Assembly: GCA_003519585.1 (NCBI GenBank)
Contig: DOWL01000204.1
Coordinates: 50,488-63,656 of the forward strand
DNA length: 13,169 nt
Direction of reading: 5' to 3'
DNA from: Nocardioides sp.
GTDB taxonomy: Bacteria > Actinomycetota > Actinomycetes > Propionibacteriales > Nocardioidaceae
The stretch's first letter is position 1, and each line of letters begins with the position of its first letter. Below, piece by piece: positions 1 to 12,834 of this stretch. The notes under the pieces were generated by a model. It did no database searches. It was not told where the DNA came from and saw only the letters and a program-made list of their open reading frames with translations. Both the position numbers and the translations under genes were made by a program.

Positions 1-158
1 GTCGTCTTGCCGGCGCCGTTCGGTCCGAGGACACCGAAGACCTCGCCGCGGCGGACCTCCAGGTCGATGCCGTCGACGGCCCGCAGGTCGCCGAAGGCCT
101 TCACGAGGCCGTGCGCCGAGACGGCGAGCTCGGTCGTGGTGGAGGGGTTCGTGTTCAT
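1..158 (-). CDS. ABC transporter ATP-binding protein, N-terminal part (cut by window edge)
   Basis: Reading leftward from an ATG at 158, the frame stays open for 52 codons to the window edge. The protein begins [20 protein letters not shown] and continues through the A-loop region ([20 protein letters not shown]) to a Walker A P-loop, GPNGAGKT, at residues 45-52, so it is the nucleotide-binding subunit of an ABC transporter. The spacing and the [15 protein letters not shown] wording fit the DrrA/CcmA-like exporter ATPases (ABC-2 type), but the signature motif, Walker B and any partner permease lie outside the window, so the substrate is unknown. No good Shine-Dalgarno precedes the ATG. A possible -10 ends about 6 nt upstream, so the message may be leaderless. 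Three 11-bp repeats lie just upstream (see 180-212). Confidence 0.9.
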   Translation of the reverse strand, partial: MNTNPSTTTELAVSAHGLVKAFGDLRAVDGIDLEVRRGEVFGVLGPNGAGKT

Positions 159-164
159 GCCCCG

Positions 165-170
165 ATTCTG
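165..170 (-). promoter_or_regulatory. candidate -10 of the ABC-ATPase gene (leaderless start)
   Basis: On the minus strand the hexamer CAGAAT lies 6 nt before the ATG at 158, the spacing expected of a leaderless actinobacterial transcript. It lacks the first T of TANNNT. No -35 is recognisable; its place is taken by the 11-bp repeats at 180-212, as in promoters activated by OmpR-type regulators. This is inference from spacing only. Confidence 0.3.
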
Positions 171-179
171 GCGCGGCTC

Positions 180-212
180 GGTTTCACCGTGCCTTCATCG
201 TGGTTTCACGGC
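180..212 (-). repeat. three tandem 11-bp direct repeats, candidate response-regulator site
   Basis: On the plus strand three consecutive 11-mers read GGTTTCACCGT (180-190), GCCTTCATCGT (191-201) and GGTTTCACGGC (202-212). The shared pattern is a TTCA(C/T) core repeated every 11 bp. An 11-bp period of direct half-sites is characteristic of OmpR/PhoB-type winged-helix response regulators. The block sits where the -35 of the ABC-ATPase gene would be and starts 14 bp downstream of the aldo/keto reductase stop codon, so it most likely serves the ABC gene. The regulator is not in the window. Confidence 0.5.
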
Positions 213-225
213 GCTCACTCGACTG

Positions 226-1278
226 TCATTCGGCGCTGGACGCCGCCCAGATGTTGATGCCGGACTCCACCGCGTCGGCCTCGATCGCGTCGAGCTCGTC
301 CGGCGAGAGTTCGAGGTGGTCGAGGACGGCGAGGTTGTCGTCGAGCTGCGCCACGCTGCTGGCACCGATCAGCACTGAGGTCACGCGGGGGTCGCGCAAC
401 ACCCAGGCCAGCGCCAGCTGCGCCAGGGACTGGCCTCGGCCGCGGGCGATTTCGTCGAGCCGGCGAATGTGTGCGAGGGCGTCGTCGGTCAGGAGTTCGG
501 GGTCGAGCGACTTGCCCTGGGCGGCCCGCGAGCCCTCGGGGACCCCGTCGAGGTAGCGGTCGGTGAGCATCCCCTGCGCCAGCGGCGAGAAGGCGATGCA
601 TCCGACACCCTCCTCGCCGAGCACGTCGAGGAGCGAGTGGCCGCCCTCGCCCGGGTCCTCGACCCAGCGGTTGAGCATGGAGTACGACGGCTGGTGGATC
701 AGCAGCGGGACGCCCATCTGACGGAGGAGCCCGGCGGCCTCGCGGGTCTTCGCGGCGCTGTACGACGAGATGCCGGCGTAGATGGCCCGACCCGACTGCA
801 CCGCGGTGGCGACCGCGCCCATCGTCTCCTCGAGTGGCGTCTCCGGGTCGTATCTGTGGCTGTAGAAGATGTCGACGTGGTCGAGGCCCATCCGGGCCAG
901 GCTCTGGTCGAGCGAGCCGAGGAGGTACTTCCGCGACCCCCACTCGCCGTACGGCCCGGGCCACATGTCGTAGCCCGCCTTGGTGGAGATCACCAGCTCG
1001 TCGCGGTAGGGCTTGAAGTCCTGGGCGAAGATCGCGCCGAAGTTGGTCTCGGCCGAGCCGTACGGCGGGCCGTAGTTGTTGGCCAGGTCGAAGTGTGTGA
1101 CGCCTCGGTCGAACGCGTGTCGCAGGATCGCCCGCTGGGTCTCGATCGGCTTGTCGTCGCCGAAGTTGTGCCAGAGGCCGAGCGAGACCGCCGGCAGCTT
1201 CAGTCCCGACCGGCCGCAGCGGCGGTAGGCGTGTGCGTCGTAGCGGTCGTCGGCGGCGCGGTACGGCGGGGGGGTCAT
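226..1278 (-). CDS. gpr: aldo/keto reductase, L-glyceraldehyde 3-phosphate reductase (YghZ/Gpr) type
   Basis: The 350-residue protein is an NADPH-dependent aldo/keto reductase of (beta/alpha)8-barrel fold. Long stretches match the E. coli YghZ (Gpr) type as I remember it: LPAVSLGLWHNFG near the N-terminus, THFDLANNYGPP at 61-72, STKAGYDMWPGPYG at 98-111, DIFYSHRYDPETP at 136-148 and LLIHQPSYSMLNRWV in the middle. The expected catalytic tetrad is present as Asp64, Tyr69, Lys100 and His141. In E. coli this family reduces L-glyceraldehyde 3-phosphate and detoxifies methylglyoxal; that substrate is inferred here. The ATG at 1278 has an AGGAA Shine-Dalgarno (about 1286-1290) 7 nt upstream. The gene follows the DinB-like gene by 33 bp in the same direction and may be cotranscribed with it. 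Length is near that of the E. coli protein (346). Confidence 0.93.
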   Translation of the reverse strand: MTPPPYRAADDRYDAHAYRRCGRSGLKLPAVSLGLWHNFGDDKPIETQRAILRHAFDRGVTHFDLANNYGPPYGSAETNFGAIFAQDFKPYRDELVISTKAGYDMWPGPYGEWGSRKYLLGSLDQSLARMGLDHVDIFYSHRYDPETPLEETMGAVATAVQSGRAIYAGISSYSAAKTREAAGLLRQMGVPLLIHQPSYSMLNRWVEDPGEGGHSLLDVLGEEGVGCIAFSPLAQGMLTDRYLDGVPEGSRAAQGKSLDPELLTDDALAHIRRLDEIARGRGQSLAQLALAWVLRDPRVTSVLIGASSVAQLDDNLAVLDHLELSPDELDAIEADAVESGINIWAASSAE

Positions 1279-1311
1279 GACCCCATTCCTACCGGACCCT
1301 CCAACGGCACG

Positions 1312-2160
1312 TCAGTTGAGCGGCTGGCCCAGGATCGCGGTGAGCTTCTCGAAGGTGATCCGATCACCGGAGATCCGGATCCGGTCGCCGTCGTCGGTGC
1401 CCGGGACCAGCGCCGGATCGCGCTTCCACAACCACGCGTCGAGGTCGGCCGCGGTGCCGGAGACGCCGGCGACGGGCTCGGCGGGCGAGGTTGCGCCCGG
1501 CTCGATGAGGGCGATGTCGTCCTCGTCGGTGTAGCTGGTGCCGCTGTCCGGGTCGGTGCCGGAGAAGAGTCCGAGCTCGACCAGCAACTCGGTGCCGGTG
1601 TCGGTGAGGTGCACCGCGATCAACTCGCCCGAGCCGGCGAACGACCCCCACTCGGGCGCGCCGCCGTACATCACCCCCAGCACCTCGGCCACGCCGTCGT
1701 CGGCCAGCGCCGGGTCGAGCGGCGTGACGGGTGCCCCGGCGGTCAGCTCGGCGTCGACGCGGTGGATCAGCGCCTCGTGCGCCTGCCGGCGATGGGTCGT
1801 CCCGACCCGGTTGTCACCGGACCAGTGCCAGGCCTCGTCGTCGGGGCCGGCCTGCTCCAGCGCCTCGACCAGGGCTGCCGACGCATGGTCGAAGGCGGCC
1901 AGCAGGTCGGCGTACGACTCCGGTCGCTCGGCAGACCCCTCCTGGACGATGCGCGGGTCGTCCGGCCCGGCCGGTCGGTAGGTGACGACGTCGGACCAGA
2001 ACCGTTGAACACCGGTGAGGTGCCACAACAGGTCGGCGGCGTCCCAGTCCGGGCAGGTCGGCACCCGGGCGCTCGGATCGCAATCGGCCAGCACCTCGCG
2101 GAAGCGGGCGGATTCGGTGCGAATGTGGTCGAGGTACGTGGGGTAGTCCAGTCGCGGCAC
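1312..2160 (-). CDS. maleylpyruvate isomerase family / DinB-like mycothiol-dependent protein
   Basis: The 282-residue protein belongs to the DinB/MDMPI superfamily (TIGR03083-like), common in actinobacteria and often mycothiol-dependent. The N-terminal four-helix domain has the family wording TCPDWDAADLLWHLTG (35-50). A metal triad fits the family: His47 in WHLTG, then Glu129 and His133 in HEALIHR, with the E-x3-H spacing of maleylpyruvate isomerase. The C-terminal part (about 170-282) looks like the accessory SCP2-like MDMPI_C domain. The real reaction is unknown; members include thiol transferases and isomerases. I chose the GTG at 2160 because the family's N-terminus starts here. Upstream in-frame codons up to 2319 run through the hairpin array and look non-coding. 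TACCGT lies exactly 6 nt before this GTG, which suggests a leaderless message. Confidence 0.85.
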   Translation of the reverse strand: MPRLDYPTYLDHIRTESARFREVLADCDPSARVPTCPDWDAADLLWHLTGVQRFWSDVVTYRPAGPDDPRIVQEGSAERPESYADLLAAFDHASAALVEALEQAGPDDEAWHWSGDNRVGTTHRRQAHEALIHRVDAELTAGAPVTPLDPALADDGVAEVLGVMYGGAPEWGSFAGSGELIAVHLTDTGTELLVELGLFSGTDPDSGTSYTDEDDIALIEPGATSPAEPVAGVSGTAADLDAWLWKRDPALVPGTDDGDRIRISGDRITFEKLTAILGQPLN

Positions 2161-2166
2161 CCGGTG

Positions 2167-2172
2167 ACGGTA
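2167..2172 (-). promoter_or_regulatory. candidate -10 (TACCGT) of the DinB-like gene
   Basis: On the minus strand TACCGT fits TANNNT. Its last base is 7 nt before the GTG at 2160, so transcription would start on the G of the start codon. There is no nearby Shine-Dalgarno, which agrees with a leaderless message. A small palindrome (CCAGG, 3-nt loop, CCTGG, 2174-2186) lies between this element and any -35. No convincing -35 is seen. Confidence 0.4.
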
Positions 2173-2195
2173 ACCAGGCCCCCTGGCCGGTCGCA

Positions 2196-2229
2196 CGGGA
2201 GTTTCGTCGGTCAGCCGACGAAACTCCTG
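2196..2229. repeat. hairpin A of a three-hairpin array
   Basis: GGAGTTTCGTCGG (2198-2210), loop TCAG (2211-2214) and CCGACGAAACTCC (2215-2227) form a perfect 13-bp inverted repeat, extended outward by a G-T wobble and a C-G pair. It lies between two divergent genes, so it is not an end-of-gene terminator, and no T-tract follows on either strand. Its core is repeated in hairpin C. It could be a REP-like element, a cruciform or a protein-binding palindrome. Confidence 0.85.
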
Positions 2230-2257
2230 CTTGGACGACGCAGTTTCGTCGTTCAAG
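2230..2257. repeat. hairpin B of the array
   Basis: CTTGGACGACG (2230-2240), a CAGTTT loop (2241-2246) and CGTCGTTCAAG (2247-2257) form an 11-bp stem with one G-T wobble. It abuts hairpin A. The AGTTTCGTCG core runs from the loop into the right arm, so this hairpin shares a sequence motif with A and C but not their architecture. Confidence 0.7.
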
Positions 2258-2258
2258 A

Positions 2259-2290
2259 CCGAGTTTTGTCGGTCAGCCGACGAAACTCGG
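2259..2290. repeat. hairpin C of the array, second copy of the A-type palindrome
   Basis: CCGAGTTTTGTCGG (2259-2272), loop TCAG (2273-2276) and CCGACGAAACTCGG (2277-2290) form a 14-bp stem with a single G-T wobble. The same TCAG loop and the same inner 12 bp occur in hairpin A, apart from one C-to-T change in the left arm. It ends 10 bp upstream of the putative -35 of argC. Confidence 0.85.
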
Positions 2291-2300
2291 CGGCACCGAG

Positions 2301-3761
<1,461 letters not shown>

Positions 3762-3765
<4 letters not shown>

Positions 3766-4913
3766 GCGTCACCCAGCCCCATGGCTTCCGGGCCGCCGGC
3801 GTCGCCGCCGGCCTCAAGAGCACCGGCGCCAAGGACGTCGCCCTCGTCGTCAACGATGGCCCGACGTACGACAGCGCAACCGTCTTCACCGCCAACCGCT
3901 GCAAGGCCAACCCCGTCCTGTGGAGCCAGGAGGTGGTCAAGGACGGCACCGTCCGCGCGGTCGTCCTCAACTCCGGCGGCGCCAACTGCTACACGGGCCC
4001 GGAAGGGTTCCAGACCACCCACGCCGTGGCCGAGCAGGTCGCCGGCCATCTCGGCATCGGCGCCATCGACGTGGTGGTCTGCTCGACCGGTTTGATCGGG
4101 CTCAAGAACGACCGCAGCGCGCTGCTCGGCGGCGTCGACGCGGCGTACGCCGGGCTCGCGGCCGACGGCGGACAGGCCGCCGCCGAGGCGATCATGACCA
4201 CCGACTCGGTCAGCAAGCAGGCCGTGGTCGAGGGCAGCGGCTGGTCGATCGGCGGGATGGCGAAGGGCGCCGGGATGCTGGCCCCACAGCTGGCCACCAT
4301 GCTGGTCGTGATCACCACCGACGCCGTCGTCCCGGCCACCGACCTCGACACGGCGCTCCGTGCCGCCACCCGGGTGAGCTTCGACCGGCTCGACTCCGAC
4401 GGCTGCATGTCCACCAACGACACGGTCACGGTGCTGGCCAGCGGCGCCAGCGGCATCACCCCCTCGCTGCCGGACTTCACCGAGGCGCTCAGCCAGCTCT
4501 GCGGGGACCTGGCCATGCAGCTGCTCCGCGACGCGGAGGGTGCCGATCACGACATCGCGATCACCACGCTCAACGCCGCCACCGAGGACGACGCGGTCGA
4601 GGTCGGCCGCAGCGTGGCCCGCAGCAATCTCTTCAAGGCCGCGGTCTTCGGCAAGGACCCCAACTGGGGGCGGGTGCTGGCCAGCATCGGCACCACCGGG
4701 GCCGCGTTCGATCCGGCCGACCTCGATGTCGCCATGAACGGCGTGTGGGTGTGCAAGGGATCCGAGCCGCACGCCGACCCGGCCACGGTCGACCTCAACG
4801 GTCGCGAGGTCACGGTGACCATCGACCTCAAGGCGGGCAGCGAGCGCGCCACGGTGTGGACCAACGACCTCACTCACGCCTACGTCCACGAGAACAGCGC
4901 GTACAGCTCATGA
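3762..4913 (+). CDS. argJ: glutamate N-acetyltransferase / ornithine acetyltransferase
   Basis: The 383-residue ArgJ transfers acetyl from N-acetylornithine to glutamate, closing the acetyl cycle and releasing ornithine; many members also use acetyl-CoA. The proenzyme self-cleaves at the Ala-Thr bond in [14 protein letters not shown], so Thr179 becomes the N-terminal nucleophile of the beta chain. The oxyanion-hole motif STGLIG (Thr109-Gly110) and [11 protein letters not shown] (70-80) are present. The frame stays open upstream to 3492, but the GTG at 3762 gives the family's N-terminus ([14 protein letters not shown]), has AGGAG upstream and overlaps the previous stop (GTGA). No argA or argE is seen, which supports the cyclic pathway. 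Whether this enzyme is mono- or bifunctional cannot be read from the sequence. Confidence 0.97.
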
Positions 4914-5835
4914 CCGCACCCAGCGAGAGCCGGGTCAAGGCCGACGTCCTGGCCGCAGCGCTGCCCTGGCTCAAGGCGTACAACGGCAAGATCGTGGTCA
5001 TCAAGTACGGCGGCAACGCGATGACCGACGAGACCCTCAAGCGGGCCTTCGCCGAGGACATCGCCTTCCTGCGGTTCGCCGGGTTCAAGCCGGTCGTCGT
5101 CCACGGCGGCGGACCGCAGATCTCCCGGATGCTCGACCGGCTCGGCATCGAGTCGGAGTTCCGGGGTGGTCTGCGGGTGACCACGCCCGAGGCCATGGAC
5201 GTGGTCCGGATGGTGTTGGTCGGCCAGGTGCAGCGCGAGCTGGTCGGCCTGATCAACGAGCACGGCCCGCTGGCCGTCGGACTCTCCGGTGAGGATGCCG
5301 GGCTGTTCACCGCCAAGCAGACCAACACGGTCGTCGACGGCGAGGAGATCGACCTCGGGCTGGTCGGCGAGGTGGTCGACGTACGCCCCGAGGCGGTGCT
5401 CGACATCATCGAGGCCGGCCGGATCCCGGTCGTCTCCAGCGTCGCCCCCGACCTCGACGGCACCGTCCACAACGTCAACGCCGACTCGGCGGCGGCGGCG
5501 CTGGCCGTGGCGCTCGAGGCCGAGAAGCTGCTGGTGCTCACCGATGTCGAGGGGCTCTTCCTCGACTGGCCGAGCTCGCAGGATGTGATCGGCGAGATCA
5601 GCCCGGAGGCGCTGGGCGAGATCCTCCCCACGCTGGAGAGCGGGATGGTCCCGAAGATGAAGGCCTGCCTCGAAGCCGTCCAGGCGGGCGTCTCCCGGGC
5701 GACCGTGGTCGACGGCCGCGAGCCGCACGCGGTGCTGCTGGAGCTGTTCACCAAGGAGGGGGTCGGCACCCAGGTGCTTCCCGACGTCGAGACCAAGACC
5801 CGCAAGGCGCGGGCGGCACAGGAGGCTGCGTCGTC

Positions 5836-5839
<4 letters not shown>
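4910..5839 (+). CDS. argB: N-acetylglutamate kinase
   Basis: The 309-residue ArgB phosphorylates N-acetylglutamate with ATP, second step of the pathway and the usual point of arginine feedback. It is an amino-acid-kinase fold: KYGGNAM (32-38) and HGGGPQI (65-71) bind ATP phosphates and substrate, NVNADSAA binds substrate, and [13 protein letters not shown] is the C-terminal signature. About 25 residues ([17 protein letters not shown]) precede the first strand. Such an N-terminal helix is what arginine-inhibited hexameric kinases use to join dimers, so allosteric inhibition is likely, though inferred. The ATG overlaps the argJ stop (ATGA, 4910-4913). The long open frame running back to 3920 is a shadow of argJ. 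The tail is alanine- and lysine-rich. Confidence 0.97.
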
Positions 5840-7001
<1,162 letters not shown>

Positions 7002-7005
<4 letters not shown>

Positions 7006-7921
7006 CGCGGCACTTCTTGGCGGACGACGACCTGAGCCCCGCAGAGCAGGCGCAGATCCTCGACCTGGCGGCGCGGCTCAAGGCGGCGCCGTACGACGCC
7101 CGCCCGTACGCCGGTCCGCAGTCGGTCGCGATGATCTTCGACAAGCCGACGCTGCGGACCCAGGTCTCCTTCGGCGCCGGGATCGCCGAGCTCGGCGGCA
7201 GTCCGATGCTGGTCGAGGGCAAGCTCGCCGGGATCGGGGTCCGCGAGTCCGTGGAGGACGTCGCGCGGGTGCTCGGCCGGCAGGTGTCGACGATCGTGTG
7301 GCGGACCTTCGCTCAATCCGACCTCGAGCTGATGGCTGAGTACGCCGGCGTCCCCGTGGTCAACGCACTCACCGACGAGTTCCACCCGTGCCAGCTGATC
7401 GCCGACCTGCTCACGGTGCGCGAGCACAAGGGCGAGCTCGCCGGTCAGACGGTCGCCTTCGTCGGCGATGCGGCGTGCAACATGGGCAACTCCTGGCTGC
7501 TCGCCGGTGTCACGGCGGGGATGCACATCCGGGTGGCCGGACCGCTCGGCTACTGGCCCGACGAGGCGATGTTCGCCCGCGCCGCCGCCATCGCGGAGAC
7601 CACCGGCGGCTCCGCCGTCGGCTTCTCCGACCCCGTCGCGGCGATGGCGGACGCCGATGTCGTGGTCACCGACACCTGGGTCTCGATGGGCAAGGAGGCC
7701 GAGGAGGCCGCGCGCGAGCTGGTCTTCGCGCCGTACTCACTCACCCCCGAACTGCTGGCCCACGCCCGGCCCGACGCCATCGTGCTCCACTGTCTGCCGG
7801 CCTACCGAGGCAAGGAGATCGCGGCCGAGATCATCGACGGCCCGCAGAGTGTGGTGTGGGACGAGGCCGAGAACCGTCGGCACGCGCAAAAAGCCGTGCT
7901 GACCTTCCTGATGGAGTCGTC

Positions 7922-7925
<4 letters not shown>
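7002..7925 (+). CDS. argF: ornithine carbamoyltransferase
   Basis: The 307-residue ArgF condenses ornithine with carbamoyl phosphate to citrulline. The motifs for this fold are HPCQ (in [13 protein letters not shown]) for carbamoyl phosphate, TDTWVSMG for the ornithine loop and HCLPAYRG with the catalytic cysteine. The carbamoyl-phosphate loop is [10 protein letters not shown], a variant of STRTR: the central Arg-Thr is kept, but the last Arg is Gln. The usual D(G/A)xNN ornithine motif reads DAACNMGNS, with Cys for the first Asn. The start is the GTG at 7002 ([12 protein letters not shown]), with AGGA 5 nt upstream and a 4-nt overlap with argD; the in-frame ATG at 6969 would add 11 residues without family support. 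The substrate could in principle be an acylated ornithine, but the argJ route and SMG loop favour ornithine. Confidence 0.95.
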
Positions 7926-12383
<4,458 letters not shown>

Positions 12384-12414
12384 CCTGCGGTTTTGCGTTG
12401 AGGGCCACCCCGAT

Positions 12415-12443
12415 TTGGCACGCGCCTCGCGGTCGTCTAATGT
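12415..12443 (+). promoter_or_regulatory. rrn promoter P1
   Basis: TTGGCA (12415-12420), a 17-bp spacer and TAATGT (12438-12443) match vegetative sigma-70-type (SigA/HrdB) elements. Start of transcription would be near 12450. The -35 begins only 32 bp after the mpg stop. It is the upstream one of two tandem promoters, as is usual for actinobacterial rRNA operons. Confidence 0.65.
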
Positions 12444-12450
12444 TTCACCT

Positions 12451-12468
12451 CGCCGCAGGGATGCGGCG
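12451..12468 (+). repeat. hairpin at the 5' end of the P1 transcript
   Basis: CGCCGCA (12451-12457), loop GGGA, TGCGGCG (12462-12468): a perfect 7-bp stem at the expected start of P1 RNA. No T-tract follows, so it is not a factor-independent terminator. It may protect the 5' end. Confidence 0.6.
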
Positions 12469-12511
12469 GAACCACTCGGGGGCCAAGGGCCCTGAAAACG
12501 AGAGGATCCGC

Positions 12512-12565
12512 ATGCCCCACCGCGGCCGGGGTCCACCCCGACTCGCGAGGAAGCTCTCAAGTTGA
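12512..12565 (+). CDS. possible 17-codon leader peptide between rrn P1 and P2
   Basis: ATG at 12512 is preceded by AGAGGA (12501-12506) at 5-nt spacing, a good Shine-Dalgarno, and the frame reads MPHRGRGPPRLARKLSS before TGA at 12563-12565. The peptide would be very basic (five Arg and one Lys). Its stop codon lies inside the -35 of P2 (12562-12567), and only P1 (or arg read-through) RNA could carry it. Chance is a real alternative for so short a frame in GC-rich DNA. Confidence 0.25.
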   Translation: MPHRGRGPPRLARKLSS

Positions 12566-12590
12566 CTCGCACGAGGCGGACCGGTAAGTT
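12562..12590 (+). promoter_or_regulatory. rrn promoter P2 (main candidate)
   Basis: TTGACT (12562-12567), a 17-bp spacer and TAAGTT (12585-12590) make a near-consensus housekeeping promoter, the best in the window. Transcription would start near 12597, about 240 nt before mature 16S rRNA. Confidence 0.8.
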
Positions 12591-12610
12591 TTATCAGGTT
12601 GCCCCGGACG

Positions 12611-12626
12611 CCGGCTGAGAAGCCGG
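12611..12626 (+). repeat. GNRA-tetraloop hairpin in the early rRNA leader
   Basis: CCGGCT (12611-12616), loop GAGA, AGCCGG (12621-12626): a 6-bp stem capped by a GNRA tetraloop about 15 nt into the P2 transcript. No T-tract follows, so it is a folding or stability element rather than a terminator. Confidence 0.6.
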
Positions 12627-12640
12627 AGCTGGTGCGCGTC

Positions 12641-12653
12641 TGATCTTTGAGAA
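12641..12653 (+). promoter_or_regulatory. boxA-like rRNA antitermination element
   Basis: TGATCTTTGAGAA resembles the boxA (E. coli TGCTCTTTAACA), and with the following CTCAACAGTGTG it is the leader wording common in actinobacterial rRNA operons. NusB/NusE would bind it in the RNA to allow read-through of the long untranslated operon. Confidence 0.65.
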
Positions 12654-12694
12654 CTCAACAGTGTGTCATAGTCGACGAATTAGTTTGTTATGCC

Positions 12695-12727
12695 CTGTCC
12701 GTCGATGACTTCGGTCTTCGACGACAG
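12695..12727 (+). repeat. UUCG-capped leader hairpin
   Basis: CTGTC(C)GTCGATGAC (12695-12709), tetraloop TTCG (12710-12713) and GTCTTCGACGACAG (12714-12727) form a 13-bp stem plus one T-T mismatch and one bulged C. The C(UUCG)G cap is exceptionally stable. It lies downstream of boxA, where leader structures aid 16S folding or processing. Confidence 0.7.
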
Positions 12728-12740
12728 ATTTCTTTGGTGA

Positions 12741-12777
12741 GAACAACAATTCTGACAACAACATGTCAGGTTTGTTC
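12741..12777 (+). repeat. second leader hairpin before 16S
   Basis: An outer GAACAA/TTGTTC pair (12741-12746 with 12772-12777) and an inner CTGACA/TGTCAG pair (12752-12757 with 12764-12769) enclose an ACAACA loop, with an internal loop of 5 and 2 nt. It could form part of a processing structure. The strand that would pair across the 16S gene (RNase III stem) is beyond the window. Confidence 0.5.
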
Positions 12778-12834
12778 CCGCCAGGAGGCATCTCTTCTTG
12801 TCGTGCGAGCTTCGGCCCGCCACGGCGCAGTTTT

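Larger units (their letters stand above)
12384..12834 (+). other. rRNA operon control and leader region
   Basis: This 451-bp stretch between mpg and the 16S gene holds two tandem promoters, four hairpins, a boxA-like element and one short reading frame (each listed separately). The part after about 12640 is less GC-rich than the neighbouring genes, as is usual for rRNA leaders. I see no protein gene of normal size and no hairpin followed by a T-tract that would end the upstream arg operon. Confidence 0.8.

Noticed and set aside
2174..2186. CCAGG-CCC-CCTGG small palindrome upstream of the DinB-like gene.
   Set aside because: A 5-bp stem with a 3-nt loop is expected by chance in GC-rich DNA; it lies upstream of the putative -10 and is probably not transcribed.
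12783..12788. AGGAGG just before the 16S gene, a perfect Shine-Dalgarno.
   Set aside because: No start codon and sensible frame follow at usable distance before the 16S sequence begins.
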